A DNA stretch of 64,000 nt from Candidatus Babelota bacterium (GCA_023379005.1 JAMCTG010000005.1:248001-312000); one strand, 5' to 3'. Shown: positions 53,281 to 63,217, counted from the first letter of the stretch. Notes: a model not told the origin generated them from the letters alone. Numbers and translations are program-made.

Positions 53281-56200
53281 TTAATCTTGTTTAAAACTTC
53301 CTGAAACAAGTTTGACCAGACGAACAGGTTCCGCAATTTCAATATTATGTTTGCGCAAAGTTTTTATAATTTCGATTCTAATTTCAGACGAAATTTCCCA
53401 CTGATCCAATACGCGATCTGAACTTAAAAAACCTCTTATTAAAAATCTAAATCCATGATCTAAAAAATCCCATAAATAAACAATTGGGCTTGGATTTTTC
53501 AAAAGATTCACATTATTATGCAAAACTTGCAAAATCAATTTTTTAACCAGTTCAGGATCATGAGAATATGGAATTATTAGCATTATATCGTTAAATGCAA
53601 AAAATGATCTTGTTAAGTTCCAATTAATTACCGGTTTAGTAATAAAATGAGAATTTGGTACAACAATTGTAACACTATTCTTTTTTCTCAACATTACAGA
53701 ACGAGGAGTAATATATCTAACAACACCATTTATTTCTTCATCTAAATGAATAAAATCACCAATTTTTATTGGCCGTTGTACTAAAATTATAAAATAAGAA
53801 ATCACATCGCTTACTGGTTCTTTCATCGCAAATGCGATACCACCTATAAGTGCTGCGATGTACCATAATGTTGAGCTCAGACCAACATTCTGAATTCCAA
53901 TTAAAAATGCCATTATGACTATAAAATATCTAGTCAATGTTAAAAGCATGCTTTGCATGCCAGTGCCTACAAGCAATAAATTGAAAATTTTGCGTAAAAT
54001 AAATCTGTTAACAATATATGCAATTAACATTCCACAAATTACGAACAAGAAAATTTTAAAAAATGAAAATGGTGTAACTTCCATTCTTTTTCCTGCTGCA
54101 TCATAACCGATAATTGGCAATTCTTTGTGAATCCAAACATTCATGTCATGAAATGTTATTGATTGTCCCCAAATAACAGCACCAATCATGAAACAAAAAA
54201 TTGCAAAAAATATAAAAGTGCTGATGACAAAAATTCCATACCAAGTTTTTCCTGATACAAATCTTTCTTTTACTATTTCTCCATCAGAATAAAAAAATAA
54301 ATCTTGAGATCCTTTTTTTAAATTTTGATGAACAAATGAAAAGAGCGGAAATAAAAGAGCAGTAAGAAAGATCCTTAATAAGACATAAAGAACTTGGCGG
54401 CCCCATCCGACATATGGATTGCTAATAATTATTACAATAATTAACCCAGCAACTATAAGATAATAATATTTTTTTACATGATCATGAACCCACTGCCACA
54501 TCGGAGTTGTTGTTGGAACAATAGCTAAAATTTGCTCTCTACCAATAAGACCAATCAAGGCAACTTGCAAAATAATAAAATTAATAGCAAGTAAAACGGT
54601 TGGTACATCTGAATGATAATTGGCTTGTAAAAAAGCTTGTCTGAGTAACAAAATAAATATTGTCGAATAGATAAAACATGAAGCTACAAGTTTTAATCTT
54701 TTTTGATAATGTTCACTTACAAAAGCATAGCCATGAGCTTCATTGATTCCAATAAAATAATTAATTAAATTGAATGCGATAAATAATAAATAAAAAATAG
54801 AAAATAGATAAAACCAAGCTTGCAAAAGTTTATCAACAATTCCTGCGATTCCGATTGTTACAAATAAGATGCTCCAAACAATTAAAGAATCGTAATGTAA
54901 ATTTATAAAATCAATTAAATAAATTAATAAATGCGCAATTGCTTTTGCATATTTTCCTTTTTGTGCAAATGCAAGAAGAGATTGCTTAATTTTTGAATTA
55001 TATCGTTTAATGACTATAAAAAAACAAATCGTGCATATTAATAAAATTATTAATAATAATACTTGCAATGGATGAGTAAAATAAAAATAAAACCAATTTT
55101 TTGCTTGTTCAAATTTATTTGTTTTTAAATAATTGGCTGTATTTGTGAAAATATCACCAAAAAAAACTTTTAAATCTGGAAAGAAGTTATAAATACGATT
55201 CAATAACGCTTCGTTTGATGATCTCCAAAAACTTTTGCTAGAAAGTTCAGTAACAATTTGATCAATTTTATTTACAGAATTATTCATTATAGAAATACTT
55301 GCAGAATAAACTTCAATCAATTTCGTTGTTGAATCTATTCGCAATCTCAGCAATTCTTCAGCATCATTTAAAAGTGCCAGACATTCTGTAAATTCAGATA
55401 AATGGTCTCTAAAAATAATATCTTTTTGTTCCTTAATTTTTTTTATTTTTGTTTTTAAATTTTCCAAAATATTATTCAAATTATGCAAAGCTTGTGTTGC
55501 AGAATTTCTTTTGTCTGTAATTAAATTAATTTCCGCTTGCAAATCTGATTTTGGAGAATTGTAAGATTTTATTTCAGCATCTATCCCAGAGTCAGCAGTT
55601 AGATCAAAAGAACCTGAAGTCATTTTCTGCCAAGATTTTAAAATTTTAAAAGAAATTTCTTCTTGCACAAATTTTAATTTTTCAAGATTAATATTTGCAT
55701 CAAGATGTTCTTTTTGGGTTTCTAATAATGCATCATGATTAGTAATGTTTCCAATTGAACATAATGAAATCCAATTGGCAAGCGTTGAAGTTTCTTTGGT
55801 CCATTCTGAAATTAATGGAACATCAGTTTGTGGAACATTACATCTCTTAATTGCAATATTTATTTGCTTTTTTAAACCTTCTTTTATTGTTAATAATACA
55901 CGTATTTTTTCTTGGTTTCTTTCTTGAATTGCTAATGATTCTTGTCTTTTTCTTTCAAGAGCATTTAAAGCCTGAGTTAAGAAATTATCATCTATTCTTA
56001 TTAATCTCTTAATTCGTTCATATTCATTATTTATTACTTCAAATTGCTGAGTTGTTAAATCTAACTGAAATTTAATAAATACTTCTTTTAATTCAGTTTC
56101 TTTTACCCGCATATCTGTAAGTTCTTTTTTAAATGACAAGAGTTTTTCTTGGTCATCTAAAAGTTCACCTTGTTCACGTAAACTAAATCCTTGAGTTTCA

Positions 56201-56835
56201 TAAGATGCATATCTTGAAGATTTTGTTGCGAATTCTTCTTGTTGTCTTCTTTTTTCTTTATATTCTTGAATTAAAATTGATTGCGCTTTTTTTCTATTAT
56301 TTAAATCAACTAGAATGTTTTGTTTTTTTTCTTCAAAGTTTGTTATTTTTTCTTCATGCTCAAATCTTTTTTTGGCAAGTTCTTGTAACTCTTCATTGAA
56401 TAAATAATATGCCTTTGCAGGAATTTTAAATTTTTTAAATTCAGGATCTTCTTTATATTCATTAAGTAGTTTAGTATGTTCATCTATTACACTTAGAACC
56501 TGATTTAAGCTTTGTTCTAATTCTATCGATGTTTGATATTGTTGGTTCAAAATTGATAATTTTTTTTGCAAAAAATCTTGCTGGGTACCAACGGCAAATC
56601 TTAATTTATCTTTTACTGAAATAATCTGACTACTTATTAAATCTAATCTTTTTGATATCTGTTCTTTATTAATCAGATTTTTCTTGTCATCTTCTAGTCC
56701 TTTAAGTTGGTTTTGAATAGAATTTGCCAAAACATTTTGGGGCTGAATACCTTTTTCAGGTATAAATGGTCCAAGACTGCCTAATGAATTGTAAAAAATA
56801 AAAAAAGCGATGAATAAAAATTTGTGTAATTTCAT
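53281..56835 (-). CDS. MscK-like large mechanosensitive channel (MscS superfamily)
   Basis: 1184 residues. Signal peptide MKLHKFLFIAFFIFYNSLGS, then roughly 550 residues of periplasmic coiled coil, then about eleven hydrophobic helices from near residue 590. The C-terminal MscS core is clear: GMQSMLLTLTRYFIVIMAFL, YIAALIGGIAFAMKEPVSDV (the glycine/alanine pore helix), RPIKIGDFIHLDEEINGVV, TIVVPNSHFITKPVINWN. MscK (KefA)-type channels open under membrane tension and relieve osmotic stress. A Gram-negative-type envelope with a periplasm is implied. Confidence 0.92.
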   Translation of the reverse strand: MKLHKFLFIAFFIFYNSLGSLGPFIPEKGIQPQNVLANSIQNQLKGLEDDKKNLINKEQISKRLDLISSQIISVKDKLRFAVGTQQDFLQKKLSILNQQYQTSIELEQSLNQVLSVIDEHTKLLNEYKEDPEFKKFKIPAKAYYLFNEELQELAKKRFEHEEKITNFEEKKQNILVDLNNRKKAQSILIQEYKEKRRQQEEFATKSSRYASYETQGFSLREQGELLDDQEKLLSFKKELTDMRVKETELKEVFIKFQLDLTTQQFEVINNEYERIKRLIRIDDNFLTQALNALERKRQESLAIQERNQEKIRVLLTIKEGLKKQINIAIKRCNVPQTDVPLISEWTKETSTLANWISLCSIGNITNHDALLETQKEHLDANINLEKLKFVQEEISFKILKSWQKMTSGSFDLTADSGIDAEIKSYNSPKSDLQAEINLITDKRNSATQALHNLNNILENLKTKIKKIKEQKDIIFRDHLSEFTECLALLNDAEELLRLRIDSTTKLIEVYSASISIMNNSVNKIDQIVTELSSKSFWRSSNEALLNRIYNFFPDLKVFFGDIFTNTANYLKTNKFEQAKNWFYFYFTHPLQVLLLIILLICTICFFIVIKRYNSKIKQSLLAFAQKGKYAKAIAHLLIYLIDFINLHYDSLIVWSILFVTIGIAGIVDKLLQAWFYLFSIFYLLFIAFNLINYFIGINEAHGYAFVSEHYQKRLKLVASCFIYSTIFILLLRQAFLQANYHSDVPTVLLAINFIILQVALIGLIGREQILAIVPTTTPMWQWVHDHVKKYYYLIVAGLIIVIIISNPYVGWGRQVLYVLLRIFLTALLFPLFSFVHQNLKKGSQDLFFYSDGEIVKERFVSGKTWYGIFVISTFIFFAIFCFMIGAVIWGQSITFHDMNVWIHKELPIIGYDAAGKRMEVTPFSFFKIFLFVICGMLIAYIVNRFILRKIFNLLLVGTGMQSMLLTLTRYFIVIMAFLIGIQNVGLSSTLWYIAALIGGIAFAMKEPVSDVISYFIILVQRPIKIGDFIHLDEEINGVVRYITPRSVMLRKKNSVTIVVPNSHFITKPVINWNLTRSFFAFNDIMLIIPYSHDPELVKKLILQVLHNNVNLLKNPSPIVYLWDFLDHGFRFLIRGFLSSDRVLDQWEISSEIRIEIIKTLRKHNIEIAEPVRLVKLVSGSFKQD

Positions 56836-56859
56836 GATTTAAGGCCTGTAAATAATTAA

Positions 56860-57468
56860 TTATAAGGTATAGGATGGATTTAATAAAAAGTGGACTGTTT
56901 TAAACAGATGGGCCTGTGGATGCACGTTAATACATTCCTTCAACCATCTTGTAAGATCATTATGCATTTCTAAATCGCACTTCCTATCTAGAATAATATC
57001 TATAGGGCCTGAAATCAAGCGGTAAAATGATTGATCATATATTGAAATGTCATTTGGATAAATACTTTGGAGCAAAAAAAATCTTGAAAGAAGCAGCTTC
57101 TTGCCAAAACAACTTTTTAAAAGTTCTGAATTGCTATAAATAAATGAAACTAATTCAAATAGCTCTTTTGACGGTTTTTCGATAGGTAAAAAATAGTGAC
57201 AAAGTTCGAGAATATGGTGCAAAAAAAGAATATCTTCTTTGGCCCATTCAAATGGGTCTGTTATAAAATCAGGATCTTGTAGAATGTACAAATTATTCCA
57301 TTTTTCAAGAGAATAAGTAAGAAAGCCGCCTTGAACCAGGCGGCTTTCATTTTTTTTCCCTCTTAATAAGGCATCAATACGACCTAATTTTTGATCAAAT
57401 ATTGATACTTTATTTTTTTTTGGCAAAAACTTTCGAAGTACTATTCCCTGATGTGTTGATTCTAGCAT
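56860..57468 (-). CDS. RecO-like DNA repair protein (divergent)
   Basis: 202 residues. STHQGIVLRKFLPKKNKVS followed by LGRIDALLRGKKN matches the N-terminal OB-fold opening of RecO, which helps RecF/RecR load RecA. The rest is helical, like the RecO C-terminal half, but the four-Cys zinc finger is missing, and the length is shorter than the usual 240. The start is one base after the upstream thioredoxin gene stop. A perfect GC-rich hairpin lies within the coding sequence (57322-57347). Confidence 0.6.
   Translation of the reverse strand: MLESTHQGIVLRKFLPKKNKVSIFDQKLGRIDALLRGKKNESRLVQGGFLTYSLEKWNNLYILQDPDFITDPFEWAKEDILFLHHILELCHYFLPIEKPSKELFELVSFIYSNSELLKSCFGKKLLLSRFFLLQSIYPNDISIYDQSFYRLISGPIDIILDRKCDLEMHNDLTRWLKECINVHPQAHLFKTVHFLLNPSYTL
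57322..57347. other. Strong GC-rich hairpin inside the RecO-like gene
   Basis: AAAGCCGCCT and AGGCGGCTTT form a perfect ten-base stem around a six-base loop. On the plus strand CATTTTTTTT follows, so it has the form of an intrinsic terminator, antisense to the gene. It encodes residues around SRLVQGGF on the minus strand. Confidence 0.75.
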
Positions 57469-57469
57469 T

Positions 57470-57886
57470 CTAATTTAACGAAACTCCTAAATATTTATTT
57501 ATATTGTCTTTTAAAACCTGTGCGCTTATCGCACCGCCGCGTTTAAATTGTTTTTGTCCATCTTTTACATACATAAAAGTTGGTAGACCAGCGACACCAT
57601 ATTTTACAAAAATATTTTCATATTTATCAGGAACTTTTAAAAATAAAACCTCTGTTGCTGCATATTCATTTGCTACACTTTTTAATATAGGTGCCATATG
57701 TATGCAATGTGAGCATGTAGGAGAATAAAATTCTACAACAACTAATTTATTATTTTTCAAAGTTTCATTAAATGCTGCTTCAGGAGTAGTATTTTTTTCT
57801 TTAACAAGCTCTGCCAAATCAACTAAATTGGCTGCAAAAGTATTTGAAGAAAGAAATACAGTTAAAAGTAAAACTTTTTTAAACAT
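57470..57886 (-). CDS. Exported thioredoxin-like protein 1
   Basis: 138 residues with AAGGAAC before the ATG. Signal peptide MFKKVLLLTVFLSSNTFAA, then a complete thioredoxin fold: LVVVEFYSPTCSHCIHMAPI with the active-site C-S-H-C and VAGLPTFMYVKDGQ with the cis-proline. It should act in the periplasm or outside the cell as a disulfide reductase or isomerase. Tandem with a second exported thioredoxin. Confidence 0.88.
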   Translation of the reverse strand: MFKKVLLLTVFLSSNTFAANLVDLAELVKEKNTTPEAAFNETLKNNKLVVVEFYSPTCSHCIHMAPILKSVANEYAATEVLFLKVPDKYENIFVKYGVAGLPTFMYVKDGQKQFKRGGAISAQVLKDNINKYLGVSLN

Positions 57887-57905
57887 GACTGTTCCTTAAA
57901 GAAAA

Positions 57906-58427
57906 TTAATAACAAGATTTTCTTTTTTCTTTCTTTTTCATCACAGGTTTTTCTTCCATAACCTTAGGTTTTTTTGCAGGAATTTGTTCTAATTCTTCAG
58001 GAGCGCCTCTTTTCTTAGAAAGAGCACTTATTCTGCCTTTAAGAATATCAATAAATGACTGTCCTTCAGCAAATCCTACTATAGGGTCACCTGTCATTTT
58101 TTTAGATTCTATATCATTGCCAGACGCAAAGAAAACAAGTACTGGAACTCCACCTTTTAAATTCTTCTGTGCTTGAAGTTCTTTTTTTAATGCTAGATTT
58201 TTAGGATTTGAAGCATCTGCTGAATAAAATGTAACATTAGGATATTGGCTAGGAAAATTTCGCATAGCTTCCGCCAATCTGTTACATGGTGGGCAGGTTG
58301 AACCATAAAATTTAATAACTACTGGTCCAGATGGAGCTTGAGTTTTGCCTGCAATATATTCTTGCATCTTAGATGCGCTATAAGAAAAAACTGCAAGCAT
58401 TGCAACTAATAAAAATTTATATTTCAT
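57906..58427 (-). CDS. Exported thioredoxin-like protein 2 with basic tail
   Basis: 173 residues with AAAGGA before the ATG. Signal peptide ends SYSAS; VVIKFYGSTCPPCNRLAEAM has active-site C-P-P-C and GGVPVLVFFASG the cis-proline. The C-terminal 45 residues are an added Lys/Pro-rich tail (AKKPKVMEEKPVMKKKEK) ending KSCY. The AKKPKV and KKKEKRK stretches resemble nuclear-localisation-type signals, but that is only a resemblance. 19 bases from the next thioredoxin gene. Confidence 0.85.
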   Translation of the reverse strand: MKYKFLLVAMLAVFSYSASKMQEYIAGKTQAPSGPVVIKFYGSTCPPCNRLAEAMRNFPSQYPNVTFYSADASNPKNLALKKELQAQKNLKGGVPVLVFFASGNDIESKKMTGDPIVGFAEGQSFIDILKGRISALSKKRGAPEELEQIPAKKPKVMEEKPVMKKKEKRKSCY

Positions 58428-58623
58428 AAATTATCCTTTCTTTAAGATTTAAACTATCTTACTACTATTCTTGTCGCTTTCATCCACGCATACAAATTAT
58501 CATTTTAAGCGACGGCAAATAAAATCACAAGCAGATACATACTTTAAAATATTTAATAAAACTCTTTTTTTTCAAGACTCTATATGTATAAATTTTATTA
58601 AAACAATTTTAAAATTTAAAACA

Positions 58624-59718
58624 ATGATTCAATTACCTTTTCGTGAAGATGTTTACGTAGAAAATATAGTTTATGATCCCAATGGCAAATATTTTTTAGC
58701 AGGCGACATTGGTGGAACAAATACAAATTTTGGAATTTTTAGATTAGATTCACAACCAGTTTTACTTTTTTCAATTCATTATAAAAGTCAGGATATTACT
58801 GATTTTCCTCAAGTTGTAAATACAGTATGTCAATATGTTCAAGAAAATTATAAAATTACATTAAATATAGGTTGTTTTGGTGCGGCTGGAATTGTAAAAG
58901 AAAATCATCAATATTCTCAGCCTACAAATTTACCTTGGCCATTAAGTGTACCTGATATTAAAAGAGCAAGTTGTCTTAAAGAATTAATTTTAATTAATGA
59001 TTTCGAAGCAGTAGGTTATGGAATTGATTTTTTAAGTTCTGACAAATTTGCAGTAATAAATACCGGCATAGAACATGCAAAATCAAACAAAGCATGCATT
59101 GGTGCTGGAACAGGTTTAGGAAAAGCTTTAATGCGATGGTCAAGTTCATACAAAAAATATGTCACAATCCCTACAGAAGGTGGTCATGCAGACTTTGTTG
59201 TGCACAATCAAAATGAATTAGAGCTTGTAAAATTTATACAAAAAGATTTGCAAATGCCCTGCAATGTTTCTTGGGAACATGTTTTATCCGGAAAAGGAAT
59301 TCAAAGAATTTATAAATTTTTAATCATCTTAAAAAAATATCCAAAAAATGAATACACAGCAGAAATTGAAGCTTACGATTTTAATCCGGATCGGATTTCA
59401 TTTTATGCACAAAAAGATGAGCTTTGCCGAGAAACATTTTTATGGTATTCAAAATTTTATGCAAGATGCGCAAAAAATTATACTCTGGACACTTTAGCAT
59501 TGGCAGGAATTTATATTGGTGGTGGAATTGCCGCAAAAAATTTGCCAATATTTCAAGAACCTCATTTTTTAAATGAATTTAGATTATGCGGTAAATATAG
59601 CAAGTTATTAAGTACCATACCAATTTATATAATTTTAGATTATAACGTAAGTTTATATGGAGCGCTTGGAGCTTATAATTATTACCAATCCGAAATGATG
59701 CGCAATGGAAGAAATTAA
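58624..59718 (+). CDS. glk: Glucokinase
   Basis: 364 residues from the ATG at 58624, the first Met before the conserved domain; the frame stays open to a TTG at 58471, but that stretch is unlikely to be coding. LAGDIGGTNTNFGIF is the phosphate-1 motif, GCFGAAGIVKENHQYSQP with LINDFEAVGYGI the glucose-site Asp region, GAGTGLGKALM the phosphate-2 motif, and IPTEGGHADF the family signature. It makes glucose-6-phosphate. No ribosome site is visible. First gene of a four-gene sugar operon. Confidence 0.93.
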   Translation: MIQLPFREDVYVENIVYDPNGKYFLAGDIGGTNTNFGIFRLDSQPVLLFSIHYKSQDITDFPQVVNTVCQYVQENYKITLNIGCFGAAGIVKENHQYSQPTNLPWPLSVPDIKRASCLKELILINDFEAVGYGIDFLSSDKFAVINTGIEHAKSNKACIGAGTGLGKALMRWSSSYKKYVTIPTEGGHADFVVHNQNELELVKFIQKDLQMPCNVSWEHVLSGKGIQRIYKFLIILKKYPKNEYTAEIEAYDFNPDRISFYAQKDELCRETFLWYSKFYARCAKNYTLDTLALAGIYIGGGIAAKNLPIFQEPHFLNEFRLCGKYSKLLSTIPIYIILDYNVSLYGALGAYNYYQSEMMRNGRN

Positions 59719-60997
59719 ATTTAATTATAAAACAAACATCACTCAAAAACAGTTAAAAGAAATTGAAAAAAAGTTATCTCCAGCAATAGATAAAATTTTG
59801 GCAGCACAAAAAACTGGATATAACAGTGATTATTGTTCTGTGAATCTGCCGAATGATAAAAAATATTTTAATTTAATAAAAAAAATAATAGATAAAAAAA
59901 TAAAATATAAACCTAAAGCAATTGTAATCGCAGGAATAGGTGGGTCATCCTTGGGCCCACAAGCAATATATTTAGCATTAAAAGAAAAAACTACAATTGA
60001 ATGTATTTTTGCAGACACTATCGAGCCACAATATACAAATGAAATTTTGCAAAAAATCGAAAAAATATTAAAAGCAAATAATGAAATTATTCTTGCAGTT
60101 ATCTCAAAATCGGGCACAACAACTGAAACTTTAGTAAATGGAAGCTTAATATTAGATTTGCTAAAAAAACTAAGACCAAAAAATTATAAAGATTTTATTG
60201 TCACAATTACAGATGAAGATTCAAAATTAGAAACTGTCGCAATTGAAAATAAGATAGATAATTTATCTGTCCCACAACTTGTCGGTGGTCGCTATTCAGT
60301 TTTTTCAAGTGTAGGCCTTTTTCCATTAGGCATTTTAAATTTTGATATTGAAAAATTATTAAATGGCGCAAAAAAAGGTATTGACCTATCTTTACAAAAA
60401 AAATTGGATAAAAATTTAGCCGCCCTTTCTGCTGCAATAATTTATCTTGAATATAAAGACAAAAAAAATATTCATGATACTTATATCTTTAATCCTGAGC
60501 TTGCAACACTTGGGGCTTGGTATCGTCAATTAATGGGAGAAAGTTTAGGAAAGCAAAAAGATTTAAAAGGAAAAACTGTTAATGTTGGTATCACTCCCAC
60601 AGTCTCAATTGGAACTAATGATTTACATTCTGTAACTCAATTATATTTAGCCGGACCTGCCGACAAAACAACAACATTTATAAATAGCCCAGCACAAAGC
60701 GATAAAATAAAAATTTCAAAAAATATTTTTTCTCAAATCAATCCACAAATAATAAATAAATCGGTCGGATTTATTCATGATGCAATTTTTGAGGGCGTTA
60801 TAAAAGCTTATGAAAGAAAAAAAAGGCCATACATTTCTATAACATTGCCAGAATTAAATGAATATTATTTGGGACAATTAATGCAAATTAAAATGATAGA
60901 AATGATGTTCTTAGGCCATTTATTAAATATAAATCCATTCAATCAACCTGAAGTTGAGCTTTATAAGCAAGAAACAAGAAGGATATTAAGCTTGTGA
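59705..60997 (+). CDS. pgi: Glucose-6-phosphate isomerase
   Basis: 430 residues, the shorter bacterial form. AIVIAGIGGSSLGPQAIYL is the first sugar-phosphate signature, AVISKSGTTTETLVNGSL the second, and GGRYSVFSSVGLFPLGI the third; FNQPEVELYKQETRR at the C-terminus holds the catalytic-type Lys region. Interconverts glucose-6-phosphate and fructose-6-phosphate. Overlaps glk by 14 bases and zwf by four, so the genes are translated together. Confidence 0.96.
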   Translation: MEEIKFNYKTNITQKQLKEIEKKLSPAIDKILAAQKTGYNSDYCSVNLPNDKKYFNLIKKIIDKKIKYKPKAIVIAGIGGSSLGPQAIYLALKEKTTIECIFADTIEPQYTNEILQKIEKILKANNEIILAVISKSGTTTETLVNGSLILDLLKKLRPKNYKDFIVTITDEDSKLETVAIENKIDNLSVPQLVGGRYSVFSSVGLFPLGILNFDIEKLLNGAKKGIDLSLQKKLDKNLAALSAAIIYLEYKDKKNIHDTYIFNPELATLGAWYRQLMGESLGKQKDLKGKTVNVGITPTVSIGTNDLHSVTQLYLAGPADKTTTFINSPAQSDKIKISKNIFSQINPQIINKSVGFIHDAIFEGVIKAYERKKRPYISITLPELNEYYLGQLMQIKMIEMMFLGHLLNINPFNQPEVELYKQETRRILSL

Positions 60998-62310
60998 ATA
61001 AATATACAATTATTTTATTTGGAGCAACAGGAAATTTAGCAAAAAGGAAATTAATACCATCATTATACAGTTTGTTAAGACATAACAAAGATCTTGATTT
61101 TCTTATTATTGGGGCCGCAAAAGATAAAAATAATACAAGTGATATTTTAAAAAAAGCAAAAGAACATCTTATAGAATATGATGAAGTTTCATGGAAAAAT
61201 TTTGAAAAAAAATTTTATTATAAACAACTCGATTTTGAAAATTTACAAGATTACATTAGCCTTGAAAAATTTGTATCCAAACTTGAAAAATCACCAAAAA
61301 GAATAATTTATTTATCTGCGCCTACTGATTTTTTTTGTGGCATAACTCAAAATTTAGCAGATTCAAAAATTGCTATAAAAAATGCTGATCATCGAATCGC
61401 TTATGAAAAGCCATTTGGTTGGGATCTAAAAAGTTGCAAAGAAATAAATAAATGTATTAAAAAAAATTTTTCAGAATCTCAAATTTTTAGAATTGATCAT
61501 TACTTAACTAAAGCAATTGTAACGAATATAAGCATAATCAGATTTGTAAATACAATTTTTGAGCCAACATGGAATAATAAATATATTGATCATATTGAAA
61601 TAAGCTTGAGCGAAACTATCGGCATAGAAAACCGAGGAAAATTTTATGATAAATATGGTGCATTAAAAGATGTTTTTCAAAACCATATCTTACAAATTCT
61701 TTCTTTAATTACTATCGACAAACCAAAAACTGATACCCAAAAAGATTTTGCTAAAGAAAAATTAAAAATTTTTAAAAAATTAGTAATTAAAGACGGTATT
61801 CTTGGGCAATATGATGGATATAAAAATGAATCAGATGTTTCAAAAAATTCAAAAACTGAAACTTATGTTTTTTTAAAAGCACATATTAATACCAAGCGTT
61901 GGAATGGGGTCAACTTTTATCTAACCACTGGAAAAAAATTATCCCAACAAAAAGCTTTGGCAAAAATTGTTTATAAAGCTGACAAATATCATCCAAATGT
62001 TCTTACAATCGCAATATCTCCAGATTCTGGTTTTATTTTGCAACTCAATGCTCAAAAATCTGATGATAAAAAAATTTTTCCAATATCCATGGATTTTTGT
62101 TACAGATGTTTATTGGGTCCAGATTCTCCTCATTCATATGAAGTTTTATTAAAAGAAATAATTGATAATAATCATAATATATCAGTTTCTTCTGATGTTA
62201 TTGAACAAGCTTGGAAAATTATTGAAAAAATAAAAAAAATGAAATTACCTCTTGTGATTTACAAACCAAATACACAAGGCCCAAGATTAAAAGAAACTGA
62301 AATAATATAA
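60994..62310 (+). CDS. zwf: Glucose-6-phosphate dehydrogenase
   Basis: 438 residues from a GTG (GTGA overlap with pgi). ILFGATGNLAKRKLIPSLYS is the NAD(P) Rossmann motif, AYEKPFGWDLKSC the conserved E-K-P-F-G, and FRIDHYLTKAIV the active-site R-I-D-H-Y. Oxidises glucose-6-phosphate to the lactone and gives NAD(P)H. Slightly shorter than the usual 480-510 residues. Confidence 0.96.
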   Translation: MNKYTIILFGATGNLAKRKLIPSLYSLLRHNKDLDFLIIGAAKDKNNTSDILKKAKEHLIEYDEVSWKNFEKKFYYKQLDFENLQDYISLEKFVSKLEKSPKRIIYLSAPTDFFCGITQNLADSKIAIKNADHRIAYEKPFGWDLKSCKEINKCIKKNFSESQIFRIDHYLTKAIVTNISIIRFVNTIFEPTWNNKYIDHIEISLSETIGIENRGKFYDKYGALKDVFQNHILQILSLITIDKPKTDTQKDFAKEKLKIFKKLVIKDGILGQYDGYKNESDVSKNSKTETYVFLKAHINTKRWNGVNFYLTTGKKLSQQKALAKIVYKADKYHPNVLTIAISPDSGFILQLNAQKSDDKKIFPISMDFCYRCLLGPDSPHSYEVLLKEIIDNNHNISVSSDVIEQAWKIIEKIKKMKLPLVIYKPNTQGPRLKETEII

Positions 62311-62323
62311 ATTTGGAGTGATT

Positions 62324-63217
62324 ATGGAAATTTCAATAATCGGTCTTGGCAAAATGGGCAATGCAATTGCATATAGACTTTTAAAAGATGGCCATATAGT
62401 TTATGGATATGATATCGATCCCAAAACTTGCCAGAATTTAAAAAAAGAACTACCAAATATAACAATTTTAAATAGTTTGCAAGAAGTATCTGCAAAAACA
62501 AATTTAATTTGGCTCATGTTGCCTGTGCAAGTAAATCAAAAAGTCATAGATGAATTATCAGTGAGTTTAAATCATAATCATATTTTAATTGATGGTTCAA
62601 ATAGTTATTTTGAAGACAGTATTTCTGCAGCAGAAAAATTAAAAAAATTAAAAGTGGAATTTGTCGATTGTGGAGTTTCTGGTGGTTTGCAAGGCAAGGA
62701 AATTGGATTTTGTTTAATGGTTGGTGGCTCAGAAAAAATTTTTAAATTTCTTGAACCGATTTTTAAATCAATTGCTACGACAGATGGCTACTCTTACATT
62801 GGTGTGTCAGGAACCGGACATTATGTAAAAATGATACATAATGGGATTGAATATGCTCTTTTACAATCTTATGCGCAGGGGTTTCATTTATTAAAAGAAG
62901 GCAAATTTAAAGATTTAGATCTTCAACGAATAGCATCACTTTGGAACCATGGGTCAATTATAAGATCCTGGATTTTGGAACTTATAAACCAAATTCTAAA
63001 AGAAAACCCGGACTTTAAAAATATATCAGGAAAAATTGGCGAAACTGGTATGGGTAAATGGACTGTCGAACAAGCAAAAAAACAGAATATTTCTGTTAGC
63101 ATGATTGAAGAAGCATTAAGTATCCGGCAATGGTCCCACCAGACAGGAGGAAACTTTGCTACAAAACTGGTCGCCCTTCTAAGAAACAAGTTTGGGGGCC
63201 ATATTATCCCAAAATAA
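62324..63217 (+). CDS. gnd: 6-phosphogluconate dehydrogenase, short form
   Basis: 297 residues from the ATG at 62324, with GGAG at the right distance; a GTG two codons earlier is less likely. EISIIGLGKMGNAIAYRLLK is the dinucleotide fold, LIDGSNSYFEDS and FVDCGVSGGLQGKEIG the substrate block, and GHYVKMIHNGIEYA the catalytic Lys-x-x-x-N region. The length matches the short YqeC/GndA-like branch, often NAD-dependent. Yields ribulose-5-phosphate. No lactonase (pgl) gene is visible in the window. Confidence 0.94.
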   Translation: MEISIIGLGKMGNAIAYRLLKDGHIVYGYDIDPKTCQNLKKELPNITILNSLQEVSAKTNLIWLMLPVQVNQKVIDELSVSLNHNHILIDGSNSYFEDSISAAEKLKKLKVEFVDCGVSGGLQGKEIGFCLMVGGSEKIFKFLEPIFKSIATTDGYSYIGVSGTGHYVKMIHNGIEYALLQSYAQGFHLLKEGKFKDLDLQRIASLWNHGSIIRSWILELINQILKENPDFKNISGKIGETGMGKWTVEQAKKQNISVSMIEEALSIRQWSHQTGGNFATKLVALLRNKFGGHIIPK

